Assembly: GCA_903905655.1 (NCBI GenBank)
Contig: CAIVHG010000091.1
Location: 1-37,532 of the forward strand
Length of the DNA stretch: 37,532 nt
Reading direction: 5' to 3'
Origin: an uncultured beta proteobacterium
GTDB taxonomy: Bacteria > Pseudomonadota > Gammaproteobacteria > Burkholderiales > SG8-41
The notes beneath the pieces were generated by a model, which was not told where the DNA came from, did no database searches, and worked only from the letters and a program-made list of their open reading frames with translations. The translations under genes were made by a program, and so were the position numbers. Shown here one piece after another: positions 1 to 8,991 of this stretch (positions are counted from its first letter, which is position 1; each line of letters opens with the position of its first letter).

Positions 1-1
1 C

Positions 2-160
2 GATCCGATGGTGTGGTGGTCGCTCGCTGCGGCATTCATATTCATGGTGACTCTGGTCTTGGCGGCGAATCTGTTTGCCGATGCAGTGCGCGATGCCTTC
101 GATCCGCGCGTGCGCACGCTGCGCCGGCCGGTGGCGCTGGCGGCGGGGGGCGGACGATGA
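2..160 (+). CDS. Peptide-type ABC transporter permease, C-terminal end (partial)
   Basis: This is the last 52 residues of a gene that enters from the left edge. The frame reads through a hydrophobic stretch (SLAAAFIFMVTLVLAANLF), the final membrane helix, and then ADAVRDAFDPR, the typical end of DppC/OppC/YejE-type inner-membrane permeases that import peptides or related solutes. Its TGA overlaps the ATG of the following ATPase gene (ATGA), so the two are translationally coupled and should belong to one transporter. The substrate cannot be judged from this fragment. Confidence 0.8.
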   Translation, partial: DPMVWWSLAAAFIFMVTLVLAANLFADAVRDAFDPRVRTLRRPVALAAGGGR

Positions 161-2028
161 GCGCGGACGGCGCCTTGCTGAAGATAGAGAATCTCACCAC
201 CTGGCTCGCCACGGAAGATGCAGTGGTGCGCGCGATCGACGGCCTGTCGCTGGAGATCGGGCGCGGCGAAACCTTAGCGCTGCTCGGGGAATCGGGATGC
301 GGAAAATCGATGACGGCGCTTTCCGTCATGCGCCTGCTGCCCGATGCCGGACAGATCATGGGCGGCAGTGTGGAATTCGCCGGGGTCGATCTGCTGCGCG
401 AGTCTGAGCTCGCAATGCGCGAGGTGCGCGGCCGGCGCGTCGCCATGATTTTTCAGGAACCGATGCTGAGCCTGAATCCCGTGATGACGGTAGGCGCGCA
501 GATTGCCGAGACGCTGCGGCGGCATACCGATCTCGCCGGTGCAGCGCTTGCTGCGCGGGTCACGGAATTGCTGACTGCCGTCGGCATGCCCGACCCGCAG
601 CGCCACAGCACGGAATATCCCTTTCAGCTGTCCGGCGGGATGAAGCAGCGCGTGATGATCGCCATCGCGCTCGCCTGCGATCCCGAGCTTTTGATCGCCG
701 ATGAGCCGACCACTGCGCTCGACGTCACGATCCAGGCGCAGATCCTCGAACTGCTGCGCGAGCTGCAGCGGAAAAGCGGCATGTCGGTGCTGCTGATCAC
801 GCATGATCTCGCGGTGGTCGCGGAGATGGCGCAGCGTGTCGCGGTGATGTATGCCGGCGAGATCGTGGAAATCGCGCCGGTCGACCAGTTTTTCAGTAAG
901 CCCGCGCATCCCTATGCACGCAAGCTCTTCGCCTCGCTGCCTACCAAACGCGCCGCCGGAGAGATGTTGGCCGTAATCCGCGGCAGCGTGCCGCCGCTGA
1001 CCGGGGTATTCAAGGGCTGTCGCTATGCCGAGCGTTGCGACCATGCCTGGCAGCTGTGCCATGAGGTGGCGCCGCCCTGGTATGCCGCCGCCGATCAGCA
1101 GCGGGCGCGCTGTCATCTGTGGGGAGCACCGGAGCGGCTTGCCGCAGCCGGCGTGCGCGAGGTTGCGTCGTCTGCGGCGGAGCAGTCCGCCGCACCGGCC
1201 CTCAGTGCGCCCTTGCTGCGCGTGGAAGACCTGCAGGTGCATTTCCCAATCCGCAGCGGAATCATGAAGCGCACCACCGGTTACGTCAAAGCGGTGGACG
1301 GCGTAACGTTCACCATAGGTTCCGGGCGCACACTGGGGCTGGTCGGAGAGTCGGGTTGTGGCAAGACCACGATCGGCAAGGCAATCCTGCGCCTGGTGGA
1401 GTCCACCGGCGGACGCGTGCTGTTCGCGGGCACGGACCTCGCAAGCCTCACGCGCGGTGAGCTGCGCGCAAAGCGCAGCGAACTGCAGATCATATTTCAG
1501 GATCCCTATTCCTCGCTCGATCCGCGCATGCGGGTGGCCGACATCATCGAGGAAGGCATGAGCGCCCTCGGCATCGGGCGCGATGCGCAGGAGCGCGCGC
1601 AGCGCATCGACGCCCTGCTCGCCGAAGTGGGACTGACGCCGGAGATGAAGTCGCGCTATCCGCATGAATTTTCGGGCGGTCAGCGCCAACGCATCGCGAT
1701 CGCCCGCGCGCTTTCCGTGGAGCCGCGCCTCATCGTGTGCGACGAGCCGACGAGCGCACTCGATGTGTCGGTGCAGGCGCAGATACTCAATCTGCTCAAG
1801 TCACTGCAGGCCAAAAAGGGCCTGTCATACCTTTTCATCACCCACAATATTTCGGTGGTCGAGTACATCGCGCACGAGATCGCGGTGATGTACCAGGGGC
1901 GCATCGTGGAGATGGGCGCAGCGGACGAGGTGCTGCGGGCGCCGCAACATCCTTATACGCGTGCGTTGTTGTCGGCGGTGCCGGTAATCGATCCCGCGGC
2001 GCGCCGCAGCCGTAAGGCACGGCGCTGA
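157..2028 (+). CDS. Double-ATPase ABC transporter protein, dipeptide/oligopeptide type (YejF/GsiA-like)
   Basis: A 623-residue cytoplasmic ATPase with two complete ABC domains, which powers a peptide-type importer. Domain 1 has Walker A GESGCGKS at residues 44-51, signature LSGGMKQR and Walker B LLIADEP. Domain 2 has Walker A GESGCGKT near residue 397, signature FSGGQRQR and Walker B LIVCDEP. After domain 1 comes the cysteine-containing oligopeptide-transporter C-terminal region ([15 protein letters not shown]). The fused architecture matches YejF and GsiA, where one polypeptide replaces the DppD/DppF pair. The ATG at 157 was chosen because it overlaps the permease stop and begins just before the first conserved strand; the open frame further upstream is the permease read in another frame. 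Substrate could be peptide, glutathione, opine or microcin-like. Confidence 0.93.
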   Translation: MSADGALLKIENLTTWLATEDAVVRAIDGLSLEIGRGETLALLGESGCGKSMTALSVMRLLPDAGQIMGGSVEFAGVDLLRESELAMREVRGRRVAMIFQEPMLSLNPVMTVGAQIAETLRRHTDLAGAALAARVTELLTAVGMPDPQRHSTEYPFQLSGGMKQRVMIAIALACDPELLIADEPTTALDVTIQAQILELLRELQRKSGMSVLLITHDLAVVAEMAQRVAVMYAGEIVEIAPVDQFFSKPAHPYARKLFASLPTKRAAGEMLAVIRGSVPPLTGVFKGCRYAERCDHAWQLCHEVAPPWYAAADQQRARCHLWGAPERLAAAGVREVASSAAEQSAAPALSAPLLRVEDLQVHFPIRSGIMKRTTGYVKAVDGVTFTIGSGRTLGLVGESGCGKTTIGKAILRLVESTGGRVLFAGTDLASLTRGELRAKRSELQIIFQDPYSSLDPRMRVADIIEEGMSALGIGRDAQERAQRIDALLAEVGLTPEMKSRYPHEFSGGQRQRIAIARALSVEPRLIVCDEPTSALDVSVQAQILNLLKSLQAKKGLSYLFITHNISVVEYIAHEIAVMYQGRIVEMGAADEVLRAPQHPYTRALLSAVPVIDPAARRSRKARR

Positions 2029-2050
2029 CGTCGTACGTCCGGCGTAAATC

Positions 2051-3487
2051 TTAACGCAGCCGCGGTTTTGCGCTTTGTGCCAGCACCATTTTGCGGGGCG
2101 GCGGCGCATGCCGCGCGGCCAACTTGGTGGCGGGCTTGCGAACTGCGGTGCGCGCATGCGCGACCTTGGGTGCCCCGGTGCGCGGATTCGCACGAGCAAC
2201 TTTTGTATTCGCTGTTTTTGCGTGCGCGGTTTTTTTGGCCGGTGCTGGCGCTGCCACGATGTTAGGTGTCTCCAGCAGCGAGGCCGCGAGCACCGCGCCA
2301 CCCACGGCCGGGACGAGCAGCGTCGAACCTGAACCGACGCGCGTCTTGCCGGAGACGCCATTGACTTCCTTCAGGCGTGAAACGCTGATGCCGTGGCGCT
2401 GCGCGACGCGTTCCAGCGTTTCGCCCGCTTTGAGCTGATAGCCCTGCCAGGAGACGAGCGGCTCGCGCGGATTATTGAGATTGGAAAGGAAGGCATCGGC
2501 TTTGTCGGCGGGCACCAGCAGCGCGCGCGCGCCATCGACGCGGATCACCGGGCGGCTGTTGCCGGGATTGAGGGAGACGAACTCATCGAGCGGCACGCCG
2601 GCGAGCCTGGCCGCGACCTTCACGTCGATGTGGCGGCTGGCGGTGACGGCGACAAAATAGGGCTGGTTGGGCACCTCGGCGAGCGTGATGCCGTACTGCT
2701 CAGGATGAGCGATGATGTTCTTCACCGCCTGCAGCTTCGGCACGTAGTAGCGCGTTTCAGTCGGCAGGGTCAGGCTTTGATAATCGGTGGGCAGCCCCCG
2801 GGCAACGTTCTTGGCGATCGCCCGCGTCACCGCGCCTTCGCCCCAGTTATACGAAGCCAGCGCCAGATCCCAGCTGCCAAACATATCGTAAAGCTTTGCC
2901 AGATAGTCGAGAGCGGCGCGGGTGGCCTCCACCACATCGCGCCGTCCGTCATACCAGAAGTTCTGCTGCAGCCCATAGAGCTTGCCGGTGGAGGGGATGA
3001 ACTGCCAGATACCCGAGGCATGCGCGGTCGATAAGGCGACCGGGTTGTAAGCGCTCTCGATGATCGGCAGCAGCGCAATCTCGCTTGGCATGCCGCGCTT
3101 CTCGAGTTCATCGACAATGAAGTAGAGGTAGCGGCTGCTGCGCGCGATCGTGCGCTTCACATAATCGGGACGCTGCGCGTACCACTGCTCTTCCTCGCGC
3201 ACCAGCGGATTGGTCAGGTTCGGCAGGCCGAAGCCGTTGCGGATGCGCTGCCATATGCTGGCGGGCGGCTTCGTGAGGTCCAGCACGCTGGCGGAAACGG
3301 GATCGCCGGCGGGGGCTGCCGCTGCAGCATCCTGACCGGTTGCTGCTGATTCGTCGATTACTGTTCCCGTTGTCAGCGTGAGCGACATGCGCGGCCGAGC
3401 CGGCGCGTCGTCATCGGCATATAGCGGACTTGAACCGCAGAGGTAGGCGGCTGCGAGGAGCAGCGCTGTGCGGCTGAAATTGATCAA
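2051..3487 (-). CDS. mltD: Membrane-bound lytic murein transglycosylase D with LysM domain
   Basis: MltD cleaves the MurNAc-GlcNAc bond of peptidoglycan with formation of 1,6-anhydro-MurNAc, in the periplasm. With a TTG start at 3487 the product is 478 residues and opens with a clear signal peptide (hydrophobic LLLAAAYLCG, then a likely cleavage after YA). The SLT catalytic domain has the conserved LPIIESAYNP segment with catalytic Glu near residue 144, followed by GIWQFIPSTG and ASYNWGEGAV. One LysM domain (YQLKAGETLERVAQRHG) follows, then an Ala/Lys/Arg-rich tail. The TTG at 3487 has an AGGAAG upstream; a TTG 63 bases earlier (3550) lacks a Shine-Dalgarno and would add an acidic leader. It lies downstream of gloB on the same strand, as in E. 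coli. Confidence 0.9.
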   Translation of the reverse strand: MINFSRTALLLAAAYLCGSSPLYADDDAPARPRMSLTLTTGTVIDESAATGQDAAAAAPAGDPVSASVLDLTKPPASIWQRIRNGFGLPNLTNPLVREEEQWYAQRPDYVKRTIARSSRYLYFIVDELEKRGMPSEIALLPIIESAYNPVALSTAHASGIWQFIPSTGKLYGLQQNFWYDGRRDVVEATRAALDYLAKLYDMFGSWDLALASYNWGEGAVTRAIAKNVARGLPTDYQSLTLPTETRYYVPKLQAVKNIIAHPEQYGITLAEVPNQPYFVAVTASRHIDVKVAARLAGVPLDEFVSLNPGNSRPVIRVDGARALLVPADKADAFLSNLNNPREPLVSWQGYQLKAGETLERVAQRHGISVSRLKEVNGVSGKTRVGSGSTLLVPAVGGAVLAASLLETPNIVAAPAPAKKTAHAKTANTKVARANPRTGAPKVAHARTAVRKPATKLAARHAPPPRKMVLAQSAKPRLR

Positions 3488-3565
3488 CGGGGGAAGCTTC
3501 CTGTGAAGACGCCGCAATGGTAACCAAGCGTCTGCCGGGGCGTCAAGCAAGGATAGTGCGGGAAT

Positions 3566-4336
3566 TCACAGGCTGTTTTTCCATTCACGGATCTCCGCCA
3601 GCACTTCCACGGCGTCAGCGAGCGCATGGCCCGCATGTTTGGATGCGCTGCGCGCGATTGCCTGCTCGCTGCAGCGCAGGAAAGGGTTGGCGGCCTTTTC
3701 CCGTCCGATCGTGGACGGCACGGTGGGTTCATTGCGTGCGCGCTGGGCGGCAGCCTCGCGTTCCCACTCGGCAAGCAGCGGGTTTTCGGTATCGACGAGC
3801 TTTGCAAAGCGGATATTGGACAGCGTGTACTCGTGGCCGCAGTAAACGCGCGTCGCGTCGGGCAGGCGCGCCAGCTTGGCTAGCGAGTCGTGCATCTGCC
3901 GCGGCGTGCCTTCGAACAGCCGTCCGCATCCGCACGCGAACAGCGTGTCGCCGCAAAACAGCATGCCCGCGCCGTAGTAGGCGATGTGAGTGCGCGTGTG
4001 TCCGGGAATTTCGAGCACGGAGAATTCGATGCCCAGCGGCGCGATGGCGATGCGCTGCCCTTCGCCCACCCGCTGCGTGAGCGCGGGGATACGCGCGTCG
4101 TCGGGACCATAGACCGGCGCCGCACGCTCGGCTACGAGTTCGGCATTGCCGCCGACGTGATCAAGATGGTGATGAGTGTTCAATATGGCTGCGAGCTGCA
4201 GGCCCTCGGCGTGCAGGTGCTCGGCGACCGGGCGGGCATCGCCGGGATCGACCACAACTGCGCTCGCGCCGCGGCTCACCACCCACACGTAGTTGTCCTT
4301 GAAAGCGCAGACTGGAGTGATCCGGATATCATTCAT
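3566..4336 (-). CDS. gloB: Hydroxyacylglutathione hydrolase (glyoxalase II)
   Basis: A cytoplasmic binuclear metallohydrolase that converts S-D-lactoylglutathione to D-lactate and glutathione, completing methylglyoxal detoxification. The 256 residues match the family length. The metallo-beta-lactamase motif THHHLDH is at residues 54-60 (ligands H55, H57, D59, H60). Further ligands are visible in GHTRTH and in FCGDTLF, and CGHEYT belongs to the C-terminal glutathione-binding part. The start MNDIRITPVCAFKDNY is the usual GloB beginning. It is divergent from the methyltransferase gene and probably co-transcribed with mltD, the order seen in many proteobacteria. Confidence 0.96.
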   Translation of the reverse strand: MNDIRITPVCAFKDNYVWVVSRGASAVVVDPGDARPVAEHLHAEGLQLAAILNTHHHLDHVGGNAELVAERAAPVYGPDDARIPALTQRVGEGQRIAIAPLGIEFSVLEIPGHTRTHIAYYGAGMLFCGDTLFACGCGRLFEGTPRQMHDSLAKLARLPDATRVYCGHEYTLSNIRFAKLVDTENPLLAEWEREAAAQRARNEPTVPSTIGREKAANPFLRCSEQAIARSASKHAGHALADAVEVLAEIREWKNSL

Positions 4337-4351
4337 GGCGCGGGGCTGTAA

Positions 4352-4361
4352 CTGTGCACAG
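4352..4361. promoter_or_regulatory. Perfect 10-bp palindrome between gloB and the methyltransferase gene
   Basis: CTGTGCACAG lies in the 52-base divergent intergenic region. It could be an operator for one or both genes. The CTGT and ACAG halves are only two bases apart, so it does not fit a LexA box, which needs eight. No regulator is assigned. Confidence 0.25.
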
Positions 4362-4388
4362 GCAGCATCTTTGTTTTAAACTGTAGCA

Positions 4389-5183
4389 ATGTCAACTATG
4401 GATGCGCTGCACGGCGCCCGCGATTCTGCCATCGAGTGGTTTGCAACGGCGCTCGGCGGCTATCTGCTGCAATGCGAGCAGCGCTACATGGATCATGCGA
4501 TCGCCGACGTCTTCGGCTTCAACGCGTTGCAGCTCGGTCTTCCAGAGCACGATTTCCTGCGCGCCAGCCGCATTCCGCTCAAGTGCCGCGTCGCGCCCTG
4601 CGGAGCGGTGGAGCTGCGCGCCGAATTCCGCGATCTGCCGATCGCCACCAACAGCATCGATCTGCTGGTGTTGCCGCACGCCCTGGAATTCAGCGCCCAT
4701 CCGCATCAGGTGCTGCGCGAAGTGCAGCGCGTGCTGATGCCGGAAGGCCACGCCGTGATCTCGTGTTTCAATCCGTGGAGCCTGTGGGGGCTGCGGCGGC
4801 TGACCGCGCGCTCGCGCGGCGCCTATCCATGGGGCGGTCGCTTCATCAAGCTCACGCGGCTCAAGGACTGGCTCGCTTTGCTGGAGCTCGAAATCAGCGC
4901 CAGCCGCATGGGTTGCTATCTGCCGCCCTGCACGCAGGAGCGCTGGCTGCAGCGCCTGCGCTTCATGGAGGCCGCGGGCGACCGCTGGTGGCCGTTCGCC
5001 GGCGGCGTTTATTTTCTGCACGTCATCAAACGCGTGCGCGGCATGCGCGTCATCCTGCCGACCTGGCGCGAGCAGCTCGAGCGCAGGCGCGGACTCGCGG
5101 TGGTGCCCAAGGCGAGCGAGAGCGATGAGCCGGTGGCGGCGAATACCTCACTGAAAGCAGCATCATGGCCGAAGTCCCGGTAG
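4389..5183 (+). CDS. SAM-dependent methyltransferase, YafS-like
   Basis: A 264-residue class I methyltransferase-like protein. The visible core is the acidic/hydrophobic segment [47 protein letters not shown], typical of Methyltransf_11 proteins from motif II onward. The glycine-rich SAM motif I is not obvious in the N-terminal part. It occupies the position of yafS in the conserved block next to gloB, rnhA and dnaQ, so it is likely the orthologue; its methyl acceptor is unknown to me. The reading frame overlaps rnhA by 19 bases, which suggests coupling. No clear Shine-Dalgarno precedes the ATG at 4389; a second ATG at 4398 is possible. Confidence 0.82.
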   Translation: MSTMDALHGARDSAIEWFATALGGYLLQCEQRYMDHAIADVFGFNALQLGLPEHDFLRASRIPLKCRVAPCGAVELRAEFRDLPIATNSIDLLVLPHALEFSAHPHQVLREVQRVLMPEGHAVISCFNPWSLWGLRRLTARSRGAYPWGGRFIKLTRLKDWLALLELEISASRMGCYLPPCTQERWLQRLRFMEAAGDRWWPFAGGVYFLHVIKRVRGMRVILPTWREQLERRRGLAVVPKASESDEPVAANTSLKAASWPKSR

Positions 5184-5611
5184 TCGAGATTTACACGGAT
5201 GGCGCGTGCAAAGGCAATCCCGGAGCGGGCGGCTGGGGCGTGCTGCTCAAATTCGGCGAACACACGCGCGAGCTGTGCGGCGGCGAAGCGCACACGACCA
5301 ACAACCGCATGGAGCTGCTCGCCGTCATCCGCGCGCTCGAATCGCTGCAGCGCCGCTGCAGCGTGCGCCTCCACACCGATTCCAAGTACGTGCAGCAGGG
5401 CATCTCGGTGTGGATCCACGACTGGAAGAAGCGCGGCTGGAAAACTTCCGACAAGAAGCCGGTCAAGAACAAGGACCTGTGGGAGGAACTCGATCGCCTC
5501 GCCGCCATGCATGACATCGAGTGGCTGTGGGTGCGCGGACACGTCGGGCACGCGGGCAATGAGCGGGCGGACGAACTGGCGAACCGCGGCGTAGAGACGG
5601 TGCAGGCCTGA
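5165..5611 (+). CDS. rnhA: Ribonuclease HI
   Basis: This enzyme hydrolyses the RNA strand of RNA-DNA hybrids, removing R-loops and primers. The 148-residue product is of standard length. All catalytic residues are present: D12 in [13 protein letters not shown]50 in NNRMELLA, D72 in LHTDSKYV and D136 in NERADELA, with the loop histidine H126 in VRGHVGH. The basic handle region [20 protein letters not shown] is also intact. It overlaps the preceding methyltransferase gene and is followed by dnaQ, the same order as in E. coli and many beta- and gammaproteobacteria. Confidence 0.97.
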   Translation: MAEVPVVEIYTDGACKGNPGAGGWGVLLKFGEHTRELCGGEAHTTNNRMELLAVIRALESLQRRCSVRLHTDSKYVQQGISVWIHDWKKRGWKTSDKKPVKNKDLWEELDRLAAMHDIEWLWVRGHVGHAGNERADELANRGVETVQA

Positions 5612-5660
5612 TGCTGCATCGTCGCACTGATTTTATTTACCAACTCCGGCGGATGTAGTC

Positions 5661-6410
5661 ATGCTGAGACAGATCGTGCTGGACACCGAAACCACGGGCC
5701 TCGATCCCAAGCTCGGGCACCGGGTGCTTGAAATCGCGGCCGTGGAAATCATGGACCGCCGGCTGACCGGACAGCATTTTCATCGCTATATCGATCCCGA
5801 GCGTGCGAGTGACGAGGGCGCGCTGCAGGTGCACGGCCTGACCCAGGATTTTTTGCGCGGCAAGCCAAAATTCGGCGATATCGTGCAGGAGCTTCTGGAC
5901 TTCATCAGCGGCGCCGAGCTGATCATACACAACGCGCCGTTCGACACGGGTTTTCTCAATCGCGAGCTCGACCTGCTCAATCTGAAACCCCTTGCCGAGT
6001 ACTGCCCGCAGGTGATCGACACGCTGGTGATGGCGCGCGAGCTGCACCCGGGCAAAAGGAACAGCCTGGACGCGCTGTGCGATCGTTACGGTGTCGACAA
6101 CACGGCGCGTACGCTGCACGGTGCGTTGCTGGACGCCAATCTGCTTGCAGAGGTGTATCTCGCGGTAACCCGCGGGCAGGAGAGCTTTCTCATGGAGCTC
6201 GAACACACGCCGCAGGCAGCGGCGGGCGCAAGCCGGTTCATCGCGGGCGACGTGGAGTTGACGGTGATTTCCGCCAGTGCGGAAGAGTTGGCTGCGCACG
6301 AGCGCCAGCTCGCCGCCATCGACAAGGCGAGCAAGGGCGCTTGCGTGTGGCGCAAGCTGGAGAGCGACGGTTCAGTAGATGCCGGCGCAGCGCCGTCTGG
6401 GGCCGCATAA
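5661..6410 (+). CDS. dnaQ: DNA polymerase III epsilon subunit (3'-5' proofreading exonuclease)
   Basis: The proofreading subunit of the replicative polymerase, 249 residues. The DEDDh exonuclease motifs are all visible: Exo I LDTETTGLDP with D8 and E10, Exo II HNAPFDTGFLNREL with D95, and Exo III HGALLDANLL with H153 and D158. The C-terminal part after about residue 180 is the less conserved alpha-binding segment. It follows rnhA on the same strand with a 49-base gap. The start at 5661 gives the characteristic MLRQIVLDTETTG beginning. Confidence 0.96.
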   Translation: MLRQIVLDTETTGLDPKLGHRVLEIAAVEIMDRRLTGQHFHRYIDPERASDEGALQVHGLTQDFLRGKPKFGDIVQELLDFISGAELIIHNAPFDTGFLNRELDLLNLKPLAEYCPQVIDTLVMARELHPGKRNSLDALCDRYGVDNTARTLHGALLDANLLAEVYLAVTRGQESFLMELEHTPQAAAGASRFIAGDVELTVISASAEELAAHERQLAAIDKASKGACVWRKLESDGSVDAGAAPSGAA

Positions 6411-6439
6411 GCTCGCGCGCTTCGAAGCGATAGAACGCG

Positions 6440-6451
6440 GCGCTTAAGCGC
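6440..6451. terminator. Palindrome between convergent dnaQ and hydrolase genes
   Basis: GCGCTTAAGCGC is a perfect 12-bp palindrome in the 41-base gap between the two convergent stop codons. It can fold as a 4-bp GC stem with a TTAA loop. There is no T tract, so any terminator function is weak or Rho-assisted. Confidence 0.25.
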
Positions 6452-7312
6452 TCATGCGCCGAGCAGGAAATCCTTGATCACTGAGATCTGATCGTCGGCC
6501 ATCAGCATCGGCGCATGACCGATGTCGGGGAATTCCACCAAATGCGCGCGCGGTCCGCGTCCCTGCATCGCCTGCGCTGTTTCCGCCAGCAGCAGATCCG
6601 ATTGGGCGCCGCGCAGTGCGAGCGTCGGACATGCGATCGCATCCCACTGCGTCCATAAGTCGACATCACTGATCAGCGCGGCGCTCAAGCCGATCGCGAT
6701 GCCGGGGTCGTAGCGCATGCCCCACGAGCCGTCGGCGTGCTGTTTGGATCCGTGCAGCGTCAGGTAGCGCCATTGCTCGTCGGTAAGCGGTCCGAACGAT
6801 GCGGAGACCATTCGCACATAGGCTTCGAGCTCTGCCAAGCTTGCGCAGCGCGCATCTTTGCCCACGTAGGCCGCGATGCGTGCCAGCGCCGTTTTGGGGA
6901 TGCGCGGACCGACATCGTTGACGACAAGCTTCGCGATCGGCGTATGGGGTAGGGCTGCGAGCAGCATTCCCAGGATGCCGCCCATCGACGTGCCCACCCA
7001 ATAGATGGAGCGCGGCGCAGCGGGGCGCGAAGTCGCCCGCGCGATCAGCGCATTCATGTCGGACAGATATTGATGAAAGTTGTAGGCGCTTTTGTCGGCG
7101 AGCCAGTCGCTGCGGCCGCGGCCCGCGACATCCGGGCACACGACACGGAAGTGCGGGGCGAGGGCGGCCGCGAGGGCATCGAAATCGCGGCAGTTGCGCG
7201 TGAGCCCGTGCACGCAAATCACCACGCGCTCGGCCACGGGATCGCCCCACTCGCAGTAATGAATGCGATGGAAGCCGCGGGCGCTCATGCCTAGGATGTG
7301 ATCACTGCGCAT
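6452..7312 (-). CDS. Alpha/beta hydrolase
   Basis: A 286-residue alpha/beta-hydrolase fold enzyme. Visible elements are the oxyanion region VVICVHGLTRNCRDFD, the nucleophile elbow GTSMGG, an acid candidate in the RGAQSDLLL segment and the histidine in FPDIGHAPML. These complete a Ser-Asp-His triad typical of esterases, lactonases and related carboxylic-ester hydrolases. There is no signal peptide, so it is cytoplasmic. It is convergent with dnaQ and has no obvious operon partner. A second ATG eight codons in (at 7288) is equally plausible as start. The substrate cannot be predicted. Confidence 0.88.
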   Translation of the reverse strand: MRSDHILGMSARGFHRIHYCEWGDPVAERVVICVHGLTRNCRDFDALAAALAPHFRVVCPDVAGRGRSDWLADKSAYNFHQYLSDMNALIARATSRPAAPRSIYWVGTSMGGILGMLLAALPHTPIAKLVVNDVGPRIPKTALARIAAYVGKDARCASLAELEAYVRMVSASFGPLTDEQWRYLTLHGSKQHADGSWGMRYDPGIAIGLSAALISDVDLWTQWDAIACPTLALRGAQSDLLLAETAQAMQGRGPRAHLVEFPDIGHAPMLMADDQISVIKDFLLGA

Positions 7313-7559
7313 CGATTGTGTATGCAGATGCCGTTACAGGCCTGAGGATATCAGGTCATGCATCATCGGTGGGGAGCTAGTGCCCGGCCTGCGGCCGGCT
7401 GGACTCAAGAAACTGCACCGCACAGACGTTATTGATTGCTATCAGTACTTCCTCGGAATGCGCCGCGATAAGTGTTGATTTGAACTGGCGAAATCGTTAA
7501 CCTTGATTGCTCAAGCCGGGCTCATGCGAGCGCGTTTTTAAATCGCGAGGAGATAGACC

Positions 7560-7871
7560 ATGGACAACGAGAACACTGTGACCACCGATAAGATCGTTCA
7601 GGATTTCAAGATCGTCCTGGCAGACGCCGAAGAGCTGCTGCGGGCGACGGCGAGCGAGGCCGGAGGCAAAGTTTCGGCTGCGCGCGAACGCGTCGAGGAA
7701 AGCCTGCGCCGCGCCAAGATGAAACTGGCAGATGCAGAGGATGCAGTCGTTTTCAAGGCCAAGCAGACCGCGCGCGCCGCCGACGAATACGTGCACGACA
7801 ATCCGTGGCGTGCGGTGGGCATCGCCGGTGCGGTCGGCCTGGTACTCGGCTTGCTGATCGGACGGCGTTAG
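7560..7871 (+). CDS. DUF883 family membrane-anchored protein (ElaB/YqjD-like)
   Basis: A 103-residue protein with a charged, helical, Ala/Glu/Arg-rich body and one C-terminal membrane segment (AVGIAGAVGLVLGLLIG) ending GRR. That is the DUF883 layout; E. coli YqjD and ElaB are stationary-phase inner-membrane proteins that bind ribosomes. A strong GAGGAGAT ribosome-binding site precedes the ATG at 7560. The 247-base upstream gap holds a small hairpin (CCGGCC-TGC-GGCCGG at 7384-7398) without a T tract. It is the first gene of a tight three-gene set with the YqjE-like and YqjK-like genes. Confidence 0.9.
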   Translation: MDNENTVTTDKIVQDFKIVLADAEELLRATASEAGGKVSAARERVEESLRRAKMKLADAEDAVVFKAKQTARAADEYVHDNPWRAVGIAGAVGLVLGLLIGRR

Positions 7872-7875
7872 GCGC

Positions 7876-8265
7876 ATGAGCGGCGCAGACGCTGACGACC
7901 GGAGCGCGGGCACGGCGCGGGGCACGCTCAAGGGGCTGGCGGCGACGTTCGTAGGGCTGGTCCATACGCGCCTCGAGCTGCTGGCGACGGAAGTCGAGGA
8001 AGAAGGACTGCGTCTGGCGCGCTTGTGGCTGCTCGCCACCTGCAGCGCATGCTTCTTCGCGCTGGCCGTGCTGCTCGCCACGCTGTTCATCATCGTATGG
8101 TGCTGGGACAGCTACCGGCTTGCGGCGATCGGCGGCTTCGCCGTGTTCTATCTTGTAATCGCAGTGATGCTGGCGCGGGCGCTGCGCACGCGCGCGGGCG
8201 CGCGCTCGGAATTGTTCCGCGGGAGCCTGGGCGAACTCAGCAAGGACCGCGAGCTGCTGTCGTGA
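7876..8265 (+). CDS. Phage holin-like/YqjE family membrane protein
   Basis: A 129-residue protein with two hydrophobic segments (LWLLATCSACFFALAVLLATLFIIVW and LAAIGGFAVFYLVIAVMLARAL) after an amphipathic start containing VGLVHTRLELLATEVEEE, characteristic of the PF07332 putative actinobacterial-holin-X/YqjE group. It begins four bases after the DUF883 stop codon and ends in a GTGA overlap with the next gene. The association DUF883-YqjE-YqjK is conserved in enterobacteria and betaproteobacteria. The role is probably in the inner membrane under stress or stationary phase; there is no evidence here of phage lysis. Confidence 0.88.
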   Translation: MSGADADDRSAGTARGTLKGLAATFVGLVHTRLELLATEVEEEGLRLARLWLLATCSACFFALAVLLATLFIIVWCWDSYRLAAIGGFAVFYLVIAVMLARALRTRAGARSELFRGSLGELSKDRELLS

Positions 8266-8540
8266 GCGATTCCGTCCATGCCAAGCTCGTGCGCAGGCGC
8301 CAGCAGTTGCTGGCGCGGTGCGACGCGCAGCGCGCACAGCTCGCGCTGGAACTCGAAGCGTGGGAACTGCCGCTACGGCTCGCTGACGGTGCGTTTACCG
8401 GCGTGCAGTTCCTGCGCCGGCATCCGCTGGTGATTGGCGTGCTGGCGTTGTTGGTGAGCGCAAAGCGGCGTGGCCTGTGGGGCTGGGCGCAGCGCGGGCT
8501 CATGCTGTGGCGGACTTATCGCGCCTGGCGCGGTTCCTGA
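8262..8540 (+). CDS. YqjK-like small protein
   Basis: A 92-residue protein started by a GTG that overlaps the previous gene's TGA (GTGA). The N-terminal half is highly charged and helical (KLVRRRQQLLARCDAQRAQLALELEAW). The C-terminal half has a short hydrophobic stretch (HPLVIGVLALLVSAK) followed by a basic end. Position, size and pattern match the third member of the yqjD-yqjE-yqjK cassette. The start is chosen from the overlap; the longer open frame upstream only shadows the YqjE-like gene. Confidence 0.8.
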   Translation: MSDSVHAKLVRRRQQLLARCDAQRAQLALELEAWELPLRLADGAFTGVQFLRRHPLVIGVLALLVSAKRRGLWGWAQRGLMLWRTYRAWRGS

Positions 8541-8576
8541 TACCCAGCTGACGACCGTTAGCGCGCATCGTACGCC

Positions 8577-8924
8577 ATGGCCAAGCTCAGTCGACCACGC
8601 GCTACATCCATGGCTGCAGCAGCACGCGCAGTGCGCTCGCTGCGAGCAAGCATCGTGCGCCAAAGGCGGCAGCTCCTGAATGAGATACTTTCAGTCAAAG
8701 GATTGATGCCGCTGCTGATGAAGCCGCGCAACCATGAGCGGTGGGACGCTGCAGACCGGCTGGCGCTGAAGGCGCATCTGTTGCGGCTCACCCGGATCAG
8801 CAGGTATCTCGCGCTGCTCGCGCTGCCGGGCGCGATCCTGTTGCTGCCGTTGCTGGCCTGGTGGATGGATCGCCGCCGCCATCGGCTGGCTGCGCTGCGT
8901 GCGGGGACTCCCGCCAAGCGCTAG
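8577..8924 (+). CDS. Small conserved membrane protein with LETM1-like segment
   Basis: A 115-residue protein whose central part, KGLMPLLMKPRNHERW followed by DRLALKAHLLRL, and hydrophobic LALLALPGAILLLPLLAWWMDRRR resemble the LETM1-related core found in small betaproteobacterial proteins. I recognise this from family memory; the similarity is short. One membrane segment is visible, followed by a basic cytoplasmic-type tail. It lies 36 bases after the YqjK-like gene on the same strand and may be co-transcribed. The function is unknown. Confidence 0.72.
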   Translation: MAKLSRPRATSMAAAARAVRSLRASIVRQRRQLLNEILSVKGLMPLLMKPRNHERWDAADRLALKAHLLRLTRISRYLALLALPGAILLLPLLAWWMDRRRHRLAALRAGTPAKR

Positions 8925-8991
8925 CGCGGTTGTGGTAGAACGCGGCTCGTGATGCAGCGCGCGTCAGCCATGCGAGGGGGAGGTGAGCGCA

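Noticed and set aside
274-1689. A 471-codon minus-strand open frame inside the ABC ATPase gene
   Set aside because: The sense strand encodes two intact ABC domains; the antisense frame has no recognisable motif and biased low-complexity composition.
4352-4361. CTGTGCACAG considered as a LexA (SOS) box near rnhA/dnaQ
   Set aside because: A LexA box has eight bases between CTGT and ACAG; here there are two.
7876-8265. Prophage holin
   Set aside because: The holin-like label comes from the family name only; the gene sits in the conserved yqjD-yqjE-yqjK order and no phage genes are nearby.
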